Shown: positions 63,214 through 64,000 of the stretch, in pieces
How positions within the stretch are numbered: position 1 is the first letter of the stretch
How the letters are laid out: the number at the start of each line of letters is the position of its first letter
Assembly (NCBI RefSeq): GCF_002101315.1
Contig: NZ_CP020777.1
Coordinates: 186,001-250,000, forward strand
Reading direction: 5' to 3'
DNA: 64,000 bases
Source of the DNA: Candidatus Pelagibacter sp. RS39
Lineage (GTDB): Bacteria; Pseudomonadota; Alphaproteobacteria; Pelagibacterales; Pelagibacteraceae
Notes under the pieces: model-generated
The model's database searches: none
Told to the model about the DNA's origin: nothing
The model's input: the letters and a program-made list of their open reading frames with translations, nothing else
Program-made: the position numbers and the translations under genes

Positions 63214-64000
<787 letters not shown>

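Overview
The window is a contiguous piece of an AT-rich, densely packed chromosome from a SAR11 (Pelagibacterales) alphaproteobacterium. The 16S gene contains the target sites of the classical SAR11 oligonucleotide probes as I remember them (152R, 441R, 542R, 732R). The genes are short, intergenic gaps are mostly 0-100 bp, many stops and starts overlap (ATGA, TAATG), and there are alphaproteobacterial markers (gcrA, DUF2948, DUF4167, DUF1178, ffs-dnaX-ybaB-recR, trpFBA-accD-folC). I see no insertion sequence, prophage, integrase or CRISPR array.

Layout. 1-650: aroB (partial)/aroK on the minus strand. 644-4786: a plus-strand run with two SAR11-type membrane/exported proteins, then def, fmt and truA. 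4766-12169: a long minus-strand run with a SET-domain protein, an HDAC-family hydrolase, dapE, dapD, a HAD phosphatase, argB, yidC, yidD, rnpA and rpmH. 12262-14309: a TVP38-type membrane protein, a polytopic membrane protein of unknown role and tRNA-Thr. 14411-18509: two small basic proteins, dcd, murA, DUF2948, hisD, infA and tRNA-Phe. 18585-22259: a cold shock gene with a strong terminator, then a His-containing mini-ORF, tRNA-His, hisS, hisZ and hisG. 22323-25939: a DNA-end-processing cluster (rmuC, an MGME1-like nuclease, sbcB) and trxA. 25936-37869: one long minus-strand block (rnd, kdsD, lptC, lptB, aroA, rpsA, ihfB, pyrF, trpF, trpB, trpA, accD, folC). 37891-46547: an NDUFA9-like protein, gcrA, argD, argF, cytochrome c, kdsB, pheA, SRP RNA, dnaX, ybaB and recR. 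46539-61006: glcB, accA, secA, argJ, DUF1178, ubiG, lysC, ispG, prfA, prmC, DUF4167 and an M23 peptidase. 61028-64000: the rRNA operon (16S, tRNA-Ile, tRNA-Ala, start of 23S).

Together the genes cover much of arginine (argB, argD, argJ, argF), lysine (lysC, dapD, dapE), histidine (hisD, hisZ, hisG) and aromatic (aroB, aroK, aroA, pheA) biosynthesis, Kdo/LPS export, both carboxyltransferase subunits of acetyl-CoA carboxylase, translation start and termination, and protein export.

The points most worth a second look are these. (1) The trpF-trpB-trpA set sits in its ancestral place but carries altered active-site and subunit-interface residues. (2) A nuclease between rmuC and sbcB has the same catalytic spacing as mitochondrial MGME1. 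(3) tRNA-Phe and tRNA-His share a matched departure from the canonical D-loop/T-loop contact, and tRNA-His also lacks G-1. (4) A 33-codon ORF with three clustered His codons lies upstream of tRNA-His-hisS-hisZ-hisG. (5) AccA has a C-terminal membrane tail. (6) A SET methyltransferase and an HDAC-family hydrolase are neighbours. All assignments come from reading the sequence; no database search was run.
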